Positions 25,765-34,865 of a stretch of 64,000 nt of DNA are shown here, piece after piece (the first letter of the stretch is position 1; each line of letters opens with the position of its first letter). This stretch comes from Hyphomicrobium_A sp965243865 (GTDB lineage: Bacteria > Pseudomonadota > Alphaproteobacteria > Rhizobiales > Hyphomicrobiaceae). The notes under the pieces are model-generated. The model ran no database searches, was not told the DNA's origin, and saw only the letters and a program-made list of their open reading frames with translations. The stretch is taken from NCBI RefSeq assembly GCF_965243865.1, contig NZ_OZ251603.1:3100001-3164000 (forward strand). Reading direction: 5' to 3'. A program made the position numbers and the translations under genes.

Positions 25765-26811
25765 TCATGGACGGGCTTCGAGCACCATGTTGAATGGTGT
25801 CTCTGCTGCCCGACGAACCTTTGAGAAACCCCCTTGCCGAACGATAGCTGCGAGGCGTTTCTCGCCTGCCTGAGCACCGAGCGCAGCGCCGACCTCCTGA
25901 CCCAGCGAGCAGGGGACGCAAACGCTGGTCGAGAATGCGTAGTAGATGCGGCCCACCGGGTTCAGGTTCTCACCGAGCGTGTCGCCCGCCATGGGCTCGA
26001 CCAACATCAACGTGCCATCGCTTTTGAGGGAATTCCTGGCATGTCTTGCCGCACCCGCCGGATCTCCCATGTCGTGAAACGCATCGAAGATCGTGATGAG
26101 ATCGAATCCTGATACCTCGTAATCTTGCGCCCGCGCAGTCTCGAAACGCACGTTGGCTAGTCCATTCGCGTGCAGGCGGGCGTGCACTATCGAGGCTTCA
26201 TGAAAGTCATATCCGATGAACTCAGAGTTCGGGAACGCTTGCGCCATAATCAGAGTGGAGGCGCCGTGCCCACAGCCGACATCAGCCACCTTCGCACCGC
26301 GCTCAAGCTTCGCCACGACGCCGTCGAGCGCCGGCAGCCATTCGCTGACAAGGTGCCCTTTGTAGCCGGGGCGAAAGAACCGCTCGACACCACAGAACAG
26401 GCAATTGCAGCGATCACCCCAACCCAGGCCCTTGCCGCTCTTGAACGCTTCAGTGAGTTTCGGCTCATCAGCGAAAACAGCTGACAGCGAGTAGAATCCG
26501 CCTGTCATGAGGAAGGGGCTTTCCTCGTCCGCGAAGACGGCCGCCTGCTCGGGGGATAGCCAGAATGTACCCGCTGCCGCATCGCACGAGACGTAACCTG
26601 ATGCGGCCTGCGCCCCGAGCCATTCACGCACATAACGCTCATGCGTTCCAGTCTTTCGGGCGAGCTCGGCTGAGCTAGTTGGCCCGTCGGCGAGAGCGCG
26701 ATAGAGGCCAAGCTTGTCGCCCGTAAGAACCAGGGCCGCGTTCGCGGCTGCACCGATCTCCTTTACCATCGTCCCGAGCAGCGGCTCGAGCTTTGCCATA
26801 TCCAGTTCCAT
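25765..26811 (-). CDS. Class I SAM-dependent methyltransferase with N-terminal winged helix
   Basis: This protein of about 348 residues has a winged-helix dimerisation domain (GLYRALADGPTSSAELARKTG, HERYVREWLGAQAASGYV). It is followed by a Rossmann methyltransferase with motif I VADVGCGHGASTLIMAQAFP, motif II FIGYDFHEASIVHARLHA and LITIFDAFHDMGDP. This layout matches the Rv2258c-type family related to O-methyltransferases, though some members act as regulators. The ATG at 26811 has AGAAGGGA upstream; the upstream open frame is not coding-like. Substrate unknown. The gene stands alone, convergent with the SRPBCC operon. Confidence 0.8.
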   Translation of the reverse strand: MELDMAKLEPLLGTMVKEIGAAANAALVLTGDKLGLYRALADGPTSSAELARKTGTHERYVREWLGAQAASGYVSCDAAAGTFWLSPEQAAVFADEESPFLMTGGFYSLSAVFADEPKLTEAFKSGKGLGWGDRCNCLFCGVERFFRPGYKGHLVSEWLPALDGVVAKLERGAKVADVGCGHGASTLIMAQAFPNSEFIGYDFHEASIVHARLHANGLANVRFETARAQDYEVSGFDLITIFDAFHDMGDPAGAARHARNSLKSDGTLMLVEPMAGDTLGENLNPVGRIYYAFSTSVCVPCSLGQEVGAALGAQAGEKRLAAIVRQGGFSKVRRAAETPFNMVLEARP

Positions 26812-27434
26812 CGCGTGTCCCTTCTTGCTTGCGACCACCTGTCGACTACGTGCGTAGAGCGAGTCGAGCTGAGAGAGGCTGGATGCAGAATGTAGCATCA
26901 GACCGGCTCGACGCTCGAAGGTGTGATCGCGTGGGATCGGTATGCCTGTTCCCTCGGGAACAGGGACGGATCCAAGCGAATGACGGTTCTGATCGCTCAG
27001 CAATACCTGGAGTTCGCTGCTGGCATCTTTGCCGGTAGTTCACCGCTCGCCAACGACCGTTCTTGGCTCAGCAGCCGACGTCAGAAGTCGTGGACGCCGC
27101 GCGGGGAACCGTTCACGGCCTGAGGTCGGCAATTGGGACGAACCGAACGGTTCTTCACCGTCCCGGCGCTACGAGCCAGGAGTACCCATCCCGCGAAGGC
27201 CGTCACTTTCTGCCGGCCCAACGCGAAACCTCAATATCGATCGAGCGCGCGCCGCCTGCGAGCGTCAAGCTGCTGTCGCCACGACGGATAGGACGGCGCG
27301 CACCCCACGAGATGGGCCAACCGCCGACATGCGCAACGTACGGCCCGCCTGCGGACGGCCTGCGCAGTCCCATGAGCGGCAGTGGGGCCCTCTGATCAGC
27401 GATGTTGAAGCCGTTGGGGGGCTGCAAAGTAGCG
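26812..27434. other. Gap without recognised gene
   Basis: These 623 bases separate the methyltransferase start from the PH-domain operon end. Both strands were read; no frame shows a signal peptide, motif or domain I recognise. The promoter of the methyltransferase must be in the left part. Confidence 0.4.
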
Positions 27435-27983
27435 TTACAAGTCCGAGGAATTGGTGCGATATGCCCGCACAGTCTTCTGAACGAATCCAGCCACGCCGTC
27501 GGCATTTGGAATGTCCCAGAAGCCGAACTTGCCTTGATAGTCGGTGTGTCTTCTCCTAGGCGGCAAGCCTGATACGAATAGCACTGTGCCGACTTTTTTT
27601 TCGCCGCGCAGGATCTCTGGCTCGGGATCGGCAAATCCGAGGTCGATGCTCATGCTGTCGACGCTTCCCAACAATCGGCATAGAACGATCGCTCTGCGGT
27701 CCGTCAGGACATAGACCGTGTTCGCCGCGCGCCAGGCGTTGACGAAGGGGCCCGCGGTCAATGCCACGCCGGCAAGGAGGGCGACCTGGCCTGCGACGTG
27801 AAAAAGAGCCACGATGCCGGCAATGGCTATGATCGGCACGCCGATCCAGAACAGGAAGCGCATCTTACGCATGGTCGCTCGAGCATCGGGATGGCCGGCC
27901 CATACCAGCGTCTCTCCCGGCGCAAATCCCGCTACCACCTCCACACGGAGGGCTGCTCTGCGGCTGGCGAACCCTAGTTCCAC
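27435..27983 (-). CDS. Bacterial PH-domain-like membrane protein
   Basis: This protein of about 182 residues probably starts with GTG at 27983, which overlaps the end of the preceding gene; a later GTG at 27944 is possible. It opens with FAPGETLVWAGHPD, a signature of bacterial PH-like proteins. Two transmembrane helices follow (MRFLFWIGVPIIAIAGIVAL, VALLAGVALTAGPFVNAWRA), then VYVLTDRRAIVLCRLLG, the conserved first strand of the PH fold, and FGFWDIPNADGVAGFVQKTV at the end. Location: inner membrane with a cytoplasmic domain. Third gene of an IalB-membrane protein-PH operon. Function unknown. Confidence 0.7.
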   Translation of the reverse strand: MELGFASRRAALRVEVVAGFAPGETLVWAGHPDARATMRKMRFLFWIGVPIIAIAGIVALFHVAGQVALLAGVALTAGPFVNAWRAANTVYVLTDRRAIVLCRLLGSVDSMSIDLGFADPEPEILRGEKKVGTVLFVSGLPPRRRHTDYQGKFGFWDIPNADGVAGFVQKTVRAYRTNSSDL

Positions 27984-28258
27984 GGCGTTCCAGACAGGAT
28001 GACAGCACTGAGGAACAGTGCGTATACCGCGCCGGGAAACGCAAGTAGAGCAAGAACAACATTGGCGAGCCACGTACGGCCCGCTGCGCGAAGCAGGTAG
28101 CCGCCTGAGAGAATTGCGAGCACAAAGAGCGTGGCGAGGATCCAGATGTGCATGTTGAACGATGAGATCCAGCCTAGGGCAAGACCTTCGAAGAGGTAGG
28201 AGGCGACGACACCCGCTATTACGAGATCGGTGGCCAGGAGCAAGCGGAACAGCATCAC
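27974..28258 (-). CDS. Small multi-spanning membrane protein
   Basis: This 94-residue protein has three predicted transmembrane helices: FRLLLATDLVIAGVVASYLF, HIWILATLFVLAILSGGYLL and NVVLALLAFPGAVYALFLSA. Its ATG overlaps the stop of the IalB-family gene by four bases, and its own stop overlaps the start of the PH-like gene. Tight coupling implies the three products act together. No family recognised. Confidence 0.65.
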   Translation of the reverse strand: MMLFRLLLATDLVIAGVVASYLFEGLALGWISSFNMHIWILATLFVLAILSGGYLLRAAGRTWLANVVLALLAFPGAVYALFLSAVILSGTPWN

Positions 28259-28797
28259 TTGACCAACGCCGCGGTGCGGTCATATGCGCCCGCAAATCCA
28301 CTCAAATAGATGGAGAAGGACATCTCCCGACCCCCATCGGCGGCAGCCTCGACCTTCAGCACCTTGCCCGACCGAAGCGCTTTGATGGTCCCGGCATCGA
28401 ACTCGACGTCGATCAGGCAGCCTATGGGTAGGCAGGTGCGGAAGCGCTGTACATCGCCTGCCTCGCCGTCGTCGAGCACGAAACGTGCACCCTTATCCAG
28501 TGCAAGGCCGAACGGCAGCACCAGTGTGCCCTTTGCGCTGCCGGCATCGGGCTTGAGCTCAATCGCCAGCGCCCGCTGCCGCGTGTTCGCCGCCAGTTGC
28601 TCTTGTGCAAGCGCGCATACCTTGCGCTGTGCGCCTTCGGCCGGCTGCAACGCGCACGCGACCGTCCAGTCGCCGTGCGCTTCGCGCAGCGAGCCTGCGC
28701 CGCCAGGGAGCGTGAGGTCTTGAGCGAACACTGCGGCGGATAGGGCGAGAAGCACAAACATGGAGGCTGAAACAAGAATGTTGAAACGGTGGGCCAT
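28255..28797 (-). CDS. Invasion-associated locus B (IalB) family protein
   Basis: This 180-residue periplasmic protein has a signal peptide (ILVSASMFVLLALSAAVFAQ). The conserved IalB core is visible: LREAHGDWTVACALQPAEG, KVCALAQEQLAA, LVLPFGLALDKGARFVLDDG, RTCLPIGCLIDVEFDAGTI and ALRSGKVLKVEAAADGG. The cysteine pairs in VAC/VCA and TCLPIGC are typical disulfides. IalB-family proteins are widespread in Rhizobiales with a poorly defined envelope role; in Bartonella one contributes to red-cell invasion. It is the first gene of a coupled operon and follows a strong hairpin after the autotransporter gene. Confidence 0.88.
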   Translation of the reverse strand: MAHRFNILVSASMFVLLALSAAVFAQDLTLPGGAGSLREAHGDWTVACALQPAEGAQRKVCALAQEQLAANTRQRALAIELKPDAGSAKGTLVLPFGLALDKGARFVLDDGEAGDVQRFRTCLPIGCLIDVEFDAGTIKALRSGKVLKVEAAADGGREMSFSIYLSGFAGAYDRTAALVK

Positions 28798-28824
28798 GGT
28801 GGCTCTCGATGTTGGAGGATTAGG

Positions 28825-28870
28825 GCAGCATGCGCCGGCCGCCCGGGCGGCGGCGGCCGATGCATGCTGC
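28825..28870 (-). terminator. Strong GC-rich hairpin between autotransporter and ialB-like gene
   Basis: GCAGCATGC (28825-28833) pairs with GCATGCTGC (28862-28870), and the inner GGCCGCC (28837-28843) pairs with GGCGGCC (28852-28858). This two-part stem sits just after the autotransporter stop (minus strand) and before the IalB-family start. It lacks a long T-run, so it may be a Rho-assisted terminator or a processing stem separating the two transcripts. Confidence 0.6.
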
Positions 28871-28883
28871 GTGGCGTCGATGC

Positions 28884-31800
28884 TCAGAACTTCACGTTGA
28901 CGCCGCCCTTCACGCTCTGATCGATGAACTCCGCGCCGAACTGCCCGCCATAGGTGATGCCGAGTGTGGCATCGGGGGCGAGCGTTACGACGAGGCCGGT
29001 GTCGACGACGAGAACATTCTCCGCGAGAGGCACGCCAGCAATGGCGAAGGGGTCGCCACCTGTGGCGAACGTCATGAGCGACACCGGCACGTCGTCGCCG
29101 AAGACGTGCTGCCAGCCGAGCGAGCCGGTGAGGCGTGCCTTTGACCGCCCTAGCAGGAAGGCAGTATCGGCCCGCAGTCCGAGCGTCAGGAACGGCGCAT
29201 CAATTTGGTGAGAGGCCACCGAAAGGGCCGCTGCGCCGCCCGTCTCCGAGAGGGCGTCCGTATCGAGGCTGACATAGGCGAGGTTGGCAAACGGCTCGAA
29301 GCGCGTGTTGGCGCCCGTATCGATGCGCCAGGCCGCCTCGCCGAACGCCTGCGCCGTCGCCGCGTCGTAGCTCGCCTCGAGCCGATCTGAAAAACCGGTG
29401 AACGCAACCGTACGCGCCGTCTCGATTTCGTGCCACCCATAGGCGCCGCCGAAGCGCAAGCCTAGAGCACCCCACTGCCCGCCGCCGTAGAGCGCCGCAT
29501 GACCGCTCTCCGCCGCGCCCGAGGAGGCGCGGGCTCCCACGTCGAAATCCGAGTGACTGTAGCCCGCGAGCGCGCCGATCCGCACATGGTCAGAGACGCC
29601 CGCGTCGGCGCCGAGAAAGAGACCGCCGATGGAACGATTGAGGCTCCCCGCGTTGCCGTCGCTATCCCAATCGCCCCACGACCCGAAGCCCTGACCCCAG
29701 AACGCGAAGCGGTCCGAGATCCTTTGCTCGCCGGTCGCGCTTCTGTCGCTTGCCACCGCATCGAACGCGGCGCGCGTGCGGGCGACGGCAGCTTCACGCA
29801 CGAAGCGGCTGTCTTCGATGAGCGCCGTCTTGGCGCTGGCGTGGACTTCGCCGGAGAGCAGATCCAGTGCGCCGGGTGCTTCGGCGTTGGAGAGGTTCAG
29901 CACCGCCGTATAGAGGCTTCCGGAACCCAACGAGAAAACGCCTTCACCTGCCGCGCATTGATTGGCGCTCATGCCCGACAAGCAGAAGGTGGCCGCAGCG
30001 AGGGACGAGGTCAGGAAGACATTATTGGCATCATATGCGAGGGCGAAGTTGAGGAAGGCATAGTTGTCGGTGAGTGTATCGAATTCGCCGGTGACGCCGC
30101 CCGCGGCCGTCAGGATGGTATAGGTGCCGGCCGTATAAGTCGTGCCGGTATCGGTGCCGTTGGCCGGTGTGACATGCACCGTACCGCCGTTGATGGTGGC
30201 CGTGCCGGTGGCGTTGATGAGGTCGTTGTTGGTGCCGGCAACGAACCCGCCATCGTTGAGTTCGACGGTGTAGGTCGAGCCGGCGTTCATGGTGATACTG
30301 GCGACATTGAGCGTGCCGATGGAGTTGCCCGGCGCGATGGTGCCGCCCGACAAAATACCGACCACACCGAGCGTGCCCGAACCGCCGAGCGTGCCGCCCG
30401 CCACGACAACCCCACCACCAAGTATATTGTTCACGTAGAGACTGCCGCCGACGACGTTGGTAAGGCCGTTGAAGCCGGAGGAGTCGCCGGTCAGGTTTGT
30501 GACACCGGCAACGTGATTGATCGTGCCCACGCCGGAAATCGCGGCATCGAAAGCGTAGTTCGTATCGGTGTGGTTGAAGATCAGTGATCCAGTGCCCGCA
30601 CCGAAATTCACATTGGCTACATTCAGCGTTCCCGCGCCGACTGCAGCGCTGAGGGCCTGTGCGCCGATTATCACCTCGCCCCCAGCTGAGGCGTTCTGGG
30701 CAATGGTCAAGGTGCCAGCGCCGCCATCCACATTCACGTTCGCACCCTCGGCGACGGTCAATCGACCATCCCCGGACGTTCCAACATGAAGGGTTGCGCC
30801 CGTGGTCCACATGGTGCCGACCCCGGTTACCAAGGCGCTGCCTTCACCGCTTGCCTGCGTGCCGATGGAAGCGTCGGCGGTGACGGCTGTGGCGCCATCG
30901 GCGATGATCAAGGCACCCGTTCCGCTTTGGCCCACATTCATGAAATCGCCACTGTAGCTTGCGCCCGCCCCGGTGATGGTGAGCGTGCCGACCGAGTTGA
31001 CCGCCGTGCCGACAAATGTAGTGCCGCTGGTCACCATCAGGGCGCCGCTATCCGAGACGGTGACCGCGCCCATACCGCCGGAGACGCCAATGCTGAGGCC
31101 ATTGTTGCCGACCAACTGGGAATTGGCGCCGGTCACCACGATCGCGCCATCGCCGGCGGGACTAGCCACGCCGACCTGGATGCCGTTCGTTGCGGAGACG
31201 TTACCGCCATCGGCAATCGTCAGGTCACCGGCGGTATCAAAGCCAACATATAGAATGCCACCCGCGCTCAGGGACGAGCCTGAACCCGTTACCGTCGCCG
31301 TGCCGTTCGCGCCACTATAATTGCCGACAACGACGTTGTTCGTCACGATCACATCGGCGTCATCCTCGACCAGCAACGTGCCCGCGCCCGAATTGCCGAC
31401 AACCAAACCGTTCGCCATCAGTATAGAACCAACGCCAGTCACGGTCGCCGTGCCGATGCCGCCCGCACCTCCGCCAATCTGGAAGGAGTTGGCGCTCACT
31501 GTGCCTGCACTATCTACGGTCAGTGTGCCGGTGCCCAAATTGCCAACGACAAAGGGACCGCCGAGCGTGAGGCTGCCACCGCTGCTGACCGTCACCGTGC
31601 CGTTGGCGCTGGCGGTATTGCCGACGTTGACATTGTTATTCAGGTTCGCGGTAACCACCGCATTGTCTGCAATGGTGAGGATCCCGGTCCCGCTATCCCC
31701 GATCGTGACAAACGCGCTGATATCCAGCGTCGAGCCAGTGCCGGTCACGAGCGCCGTGCCTTGCGCGCCGACATTGGAGCCGAGGTTCAAATTGACGGTA

Positions 31801-32441
31801 TCGACATCGGCTCCGGTGTTGATCGTAAGCGTTCCGTCGCTGCCCATGCCAATGCCGACAGACAGGTTACTGCTGAAGGTTCCAGTGGCCGAATTGGCGA
31901 AGGTCAGTTGACCTGTCGTGTTGTCACCGAACCCGACAAGGCCGTTTCCAGCGGTGAGAGCGGATGAGCCTGTAATGGTCGCAAAACCGTTTGCGCCCTG
32001 GCCAACATAGAAATCATTCGTGAGGTTCAACGCGCCGGTGTTGGCAACGCTGAGATTGCCTTGAGCGCCATCGCCAAGCACCAGGCTCGTCGCGTTCAAT
32101 TCCGCACCGGTCCCCTGGATCTGCAGGGCACCGGCGGCGGTGTCGCCAATCGTTACAATCGCGCCCGCCGCGCTGGTGCCTACGCCGATCACCGGAAAAC
32201 CGGTGGTCGTATTGACGAAGACGTTGTCGGCATTGGTCGGGACGTTGCTCGTGTCCCAGTTGGTACTGAGGGACCAGTCTGTGTCGGTCGCGCCCGTCCA
32301 AATCGTATCCGCCGCCAGTGTCGGCGCCGTCAACCCCACCAGCGCCGTGGTCGAAAGCAGCAAGAGCGCGAAGTGGTTCCGTCGTCTTTCCGCACGAAGC
32401 GCGCGCTTCCGACACACACTCATCATGATGCCGTCCGTCAT
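28884..32441 (-). CDS. Large autotransporter adhesin (type Va) 1
   Basis: This protein has about 1185 residues. An extended N-terminus (MMSVCRKRALRAERRRNHF) precedes the hydrophobic signal ALLLLSTTALVGLTAPTLAA. The passenger (about 45-850) is built of roughly 40-residue repeats with pattern V(V/T)GxxGTGTLTVxxGAxV and GTATVTGxGSxLxxG, predicting a long beta-helix. A linker motif (SGGTIAPGNSIGTLNVASIT) occurs near residue 750. The C-terminal autotransporter barrel (about 920-1185) begins near FAFWGQGFGSWGDWDSDGNA and ends VNVKF with a terminal Phe. It should be secreted to and displayed on the cell surface. The start could be 32441 or 32426. It is divergent from tandem AraC regulators that may control it. 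Confidence 0.88.
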   Translation of the reverse strand: MTDGIMMSVCRKRALRAERRRNHFALLLLSTTALVGLTAPTLAADTIWTGATDTDWSLSTNWDTSNVPTNADNVFVNTTTGFPVIGVGTSAAGAIVTIGDTAAGALQIQGTGAELNATSLVLGDGAQGNLSVANTGALNLTNDFYVGQGANGFATITGSSALTAGNGLVGFGDNTTGQLTFANSATGTFSSNLSVGIGMGSDGTLTINTGADVDTVNLNLGSNVGAQGTALVTGTGSTLDISAFVTIGDSGTGILTIADNAVVTANLNNNVNVGNTASANGTVTVSSGGSLTLGGPFVVGNLGTGTLTVDSAGTVSANSFQIGGGAGGIGTATVTGVGSILMANGLVVGNSGAGTLLVEDDADVIVTNNVVVGNYSGANGTATVTGSGSSLSAGGILYVGFDTAGDLTIADGGNVSATNGIQVGVASPAGDGAIVVTGANSQLVGNNGLSIGVSGGMGAVTVSDSGALMVTSGTTFVGTAVNSVGTLTITGAGASYSGDFMNVGQSGTGALIIADGATAVTADASIGTQASGEGSALVTGVGTMWTTGATLHVGTSGDGRLTVAEGANVNVDGGAGTLTIAQNASAGGEVIIGAQALSAAVGAGTLNVANVNFGAGTGSLIFNHTDTNYAFDAAISGVGTINHVAGVTNLTGDSSGFNGLTNVVGGSLYVNNILGGGVVVAGGTLGGSGTLGVVGILSGGTIAPGNSIGTLNVASITMNAGSTYTVELNDGGFVAGTNNDLINATGTATINGGTVHVTPANGTDTGTTYTAGTYTILTAAGGVTGEFDTLTDNYAFLNFALAYDANNVFLTSSLAAATFCLSGMSANQCAAGEGVFSLGSGSLYTAVLNLSNAEAPGALDLLSGEVHASAKTALIEDSRFVREAAVARTRAAFDAVASDRSATGEQRISDRFAFWGQGFGSWGDWDSDGNAGSLNRSIGGLFLGADAGVSDHVRIGALAGYSHSDFDVGARASSGAAESGHAALYGGGQWGALGLRFGGAYGWHEIETARTVAFTGFSDRLEASYDAATAQAFGEAAWRIDTGANTRFEPFANLAYVSLDTDALSETGGAAALSVASHQIDAPFLTLGLRADTAFLLGRSKARLTGSLGWQHVFGDDVPVSLMTFATGGDPFAIAGVPLAENVLVVDTGLVVTLAPDATLGITYGGQFGAEFIDQSVKGGVNVKF

Positions 32442-32820
32442 TAACCGTGCCCCCGCGCCCAAGTGACGTGGCAGCGGCTGCAGCAAGCGAGCCGCCACTT
32501 TTTCTCGACTCGCAGAGAAGTATCCGGATACCAAACGTCCGACTTGGACAGGAGGGAATGGCGGAGCGGACGCGAGGGAAATGCGCGCAATCGGGCAGCC
32601 GGTCGTAGCGAACTTGCCACGCCGAATGGCGCTTTCTAGGACCCCAGAGAAGTGCGGCTTGGAGCCGAGGGAAATCTCACGTTTGTGCCGCGGCTTGCAT
32701 TACATAGCTACGTTGTTACAGCACGGCACCTCTGATAACTAAGTTCAGTGGTTTGGTGCACAATATCGCGTACCAGGGCTGCCGGCGGCAGCGTGTTGGC
32801 TCAGGCGTGGTGGCTCCGTA
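32442..32820. promoter_or_regulatory. Divergent promoter region between autotransporter 1 and AraC genes
   Basis: This 379-base intergenic region lies between two divergent transcription units. The part near 32690-32750 is AT-richer (TTACATAGCTACGTTGTTAC and CACCTCTGATAACTAAG) and is the likely promoter zone. No clear repeat suited to an AraC site was found by eye, so no site is assigned. Confidence 0.4.
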
Positions 32821-33783
32821 ATGACGGCTCGCGAACTGGATTTCAGCAGACTGAATTTCAGGTCGCCCGAGACCCCCGATCGCAAATGGCTGGAGTGGTT
32901 TCGCGAGGAGTTTTCCCGCCGCGTGTTCCAGGCCGATGTGGAGACCAACGCGGACGCTCCGTTCTGGCTGGATGCAAGCATACGTTTGCTGCCCGACCTT
33001 GCGGTTTACGTTGGCGGAACGTCGCCGATGCACTGGGAAGGTGACGGCGTCGAAGAAAGCTTCGGTTTGGCGATCTCGCTGGGAGGCCAGCTACTCTATA
33101 AATCGGGCGGCACAGACATTTTGGTCGAGCCGGGAGCCGCTATCGTGGGCCGTCTCCCTGATATGCTCGATACGCAAGCCGACACTAGACTCCTTTCCCT
33201 CCGCCTCTCGCCCAGGTTGCTCACGCCGCTGGTCCCAAATCTGGCGGACTTGTCCCTTGTTTCCCTGCCCGCTCACGCTCAGCCAACGCGCCTGCTCATC
33301 AACTATCTCAAAATGCTCGACGCCGAGGAGGCGATCGAATCTCCGGAAGCGCGGCATCTTGTGGCTCAGCACGTCCACGATCTCGCAGCCCTGGCGATCG
33401 GCACATCGCGCGACGGCGCCGAGTTGGCCACCGCCCGCGGCTTGGCGGCCGCGCGCCTCGCCGCGGTCAAGGACTACATCCAAGGCAACCTCGCAAGCCC
33501 GAGCCTGTCGGCAGCGATCGTCGCGGTCGAGCAGGGCGTCACACCGCGCTACATACATATGCTGTTCGAGGCGGAGGGCGTCACCTTCAGCCAATACGTT
33601 CTCGATCAGCGGCTGACACGTGCGCATCGCATGCTGAGCGACCCGCGCTACGCAGCTCAGTCTATCAGCGCCGTCGCGCTGGCTATGGGCTTCGGTGATC
33701 TGTCCTATTTCAACCGTACGTTCCGCCGCCGCTTCGGCATGACACCGAGCGACGTCAGAGCGCGGAGGCCGTCCCCCCAATGA
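32821..33783 (+). CDS. AraC-family transcriptional regulator, paralogue A
   Basis: This 320-residue protein has an N-terminal AraC-binding-like (cupin-type) sensing domain (about 1-190). The C-terminal double helix-turn-helix (about 215-315) includes SAAIVAVEQGVTPRYIHMLF and ISAVALAMGFGDLSYFNRTF followed by RRRFGMTPSDVR, the AraC signature. It overlaps the next gene by four bases (ATGA). The DNA-binding half is nearly identical to that of the next gene, so the pair arose by tandem duplication. It lies divergent from autotransporter 1, a plausible target. The effector is unknown. Confidence 0.88.
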   Translation: MTARELDFSRLNFRSPETPDRKWLEWFREEFSRRVFQADVETNADAPFWLDASIRLLPDLAVYVGGTSPMHWEGDGVEESFGLAISLGGQLLYKSGGTDILVEPGAAIVGRLPDMLDTQADTRLLSLRLSPRLLTPLVPNLADLSLVSLPAHAQPTRLLINYLKMLDAEEAIESPEARHLVAQHVHDLAALAIGTSRDGAELATARGLAAARLAAVKDYIQGNLASPSLSAAIVAVEQGVTPRYIHMLFEAEGVTFSQYVLDQRLTRAHRMLSDPRYAAQSISAVALAMGFGDLSYFNRTFRRRFGMTPSDVRARRPSPQ

Positions 33784-34751
33784 CAAGTGCCGAGAACGAT
33801 TTCAGAAGGACTCATTTCAAGTCCCCCGAGACGGTAGACAAGCGCTGGCTCGAGTGGTTCCGCGAAGAGTTCTCGCGGCGTGTGTTCCGGATGGACTTTC
33901 AGCCTGATCCGGATGTGCCGATACGGTTCGAGGGAACCAGCCGCCAACTCCCGAATCTCGCGATATGTCACGGTGCATGGTCGTCGATGCGCACGACGCC
34001 AACGCAAAAGGCGATAAGCGAAGAAGCGATTGGATTATCTATCGCGCTTAAAGGTGACCTTATATTTCGCCCCCGCGACGACAAACTCATGGTCGCGGCG
34101 GGCGCCGGCGCCTTCGGAAGACCGAGCGGGCTCGACATGCGATCCGGTGCGACATTTCTCTACGTTCGGCTGTCGTCAAGCATCCTCGCCCCGTTGGTGC
34201 CGAATCTGGCCGATATATCTCTTGCTTCCCTACCCGCCAACACGCCGGCCCTGCGGCTGTTGACTGGCTACCTCAGGATGCTCGACGCTGAAGACAGCAT
34301 CGCGACGCCGGAAGCCGGGCATCTGGTCGCCCAGCATATCCACGATCTAGCAGCCATCGCAGTGGGCACTCATCGCGACGCGGCGGCGGTCGCCAGCGGG
34401 CGCGGCGTGCGCGCCGCGCGTCTGGCCGCGATCAAGCAGGACATCCTGTCGAACCTTGCCGACCAGGGCCTGTCGGTCGAGTCGGTGGCGACGCGGCATG
34501 CCCTGACGCCGCGCTACATCCACATGCTGTTCGAGGCGGAGGGCGTCACGTTCAGCGAATACGTGCTCGATCAGCGGCTGACACGTGCGCATCGCATGCT
34601 GAGCGACCCGCGCTTCGCCGCCCAGTCGATCAGCACGATCGCGCTCGCCGTCGGCTTCGGAGATATCTCCTATTTCAACCGCACCTTCCGGCGTCGTTTC
34701 GGCATGACACCGTCCGATGTGCGCCAGTCGTTTCGACAAGAGCGCGGCTAG
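33780..34751 (+). CDS. AraC-family transcriptional regulator, paralogue B
   Basis: This 323-residue protein has the same architecture and length as the preceding gene. The sensing domain begins FRRTHFKSPETVDKRWLEWF, matching paralogue A's FSRLNFRSPETPDRKWLEWF. The HTH pair includes VATRHALTPRYIHMLFEAEG and FGDISYFNRTFRRRFGMTPS. The sensing domains differ far more than the DNA-binding halves, which suggests shared target sites but different effectors. It is translationally coupled to paralogue A. Confidence 0.88.
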   Translation: MTSAENDFRRTHFKSPETVDKRWLEWFREEFSRRVFRMDFQPDPDVPIRFEGTSRQLPNLAICHGAWSSMRTTPTQKAISEEAIGLSIALKGDLIFRPRDDKLMVAAGAGAFGRPSGLDMRSGATFLYVRLSSSILAPLVPNLADISLASLPANTPALRLLTGYLRMLDAEDSIATPEAGHLVAQHIHDLAAIAVGTHRDAAAVASGRGVRAARLAAIKQDILSNLADQGLSVESVATRHALTPRYIHMLFEAEGVTFSEYVLDQRLTRAHRMLSDPRFAAQSISTIALAVGFGDISYFNRTFRRRFGMTPSDVRQSFRQERG

Positions 34752-34865
34752 TGCGCCTCCCTCAATGCGGCAGTGCCCCTAGGAACAGTCGCATTACCGT
34801 ACCCCGAGTACAGCTCGGCCGATCAGAGCGCCGCACCGAAGCACCTCCAGGAAGAAGACCTCTGC

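Noticed and set aside
30031..30810. 259-codon minus-strand frame rich in Arg and His inside autotransporter 1
   Set aside because: Off-frame reading of the beta-helix repeats; composition is unnatural for a protein.
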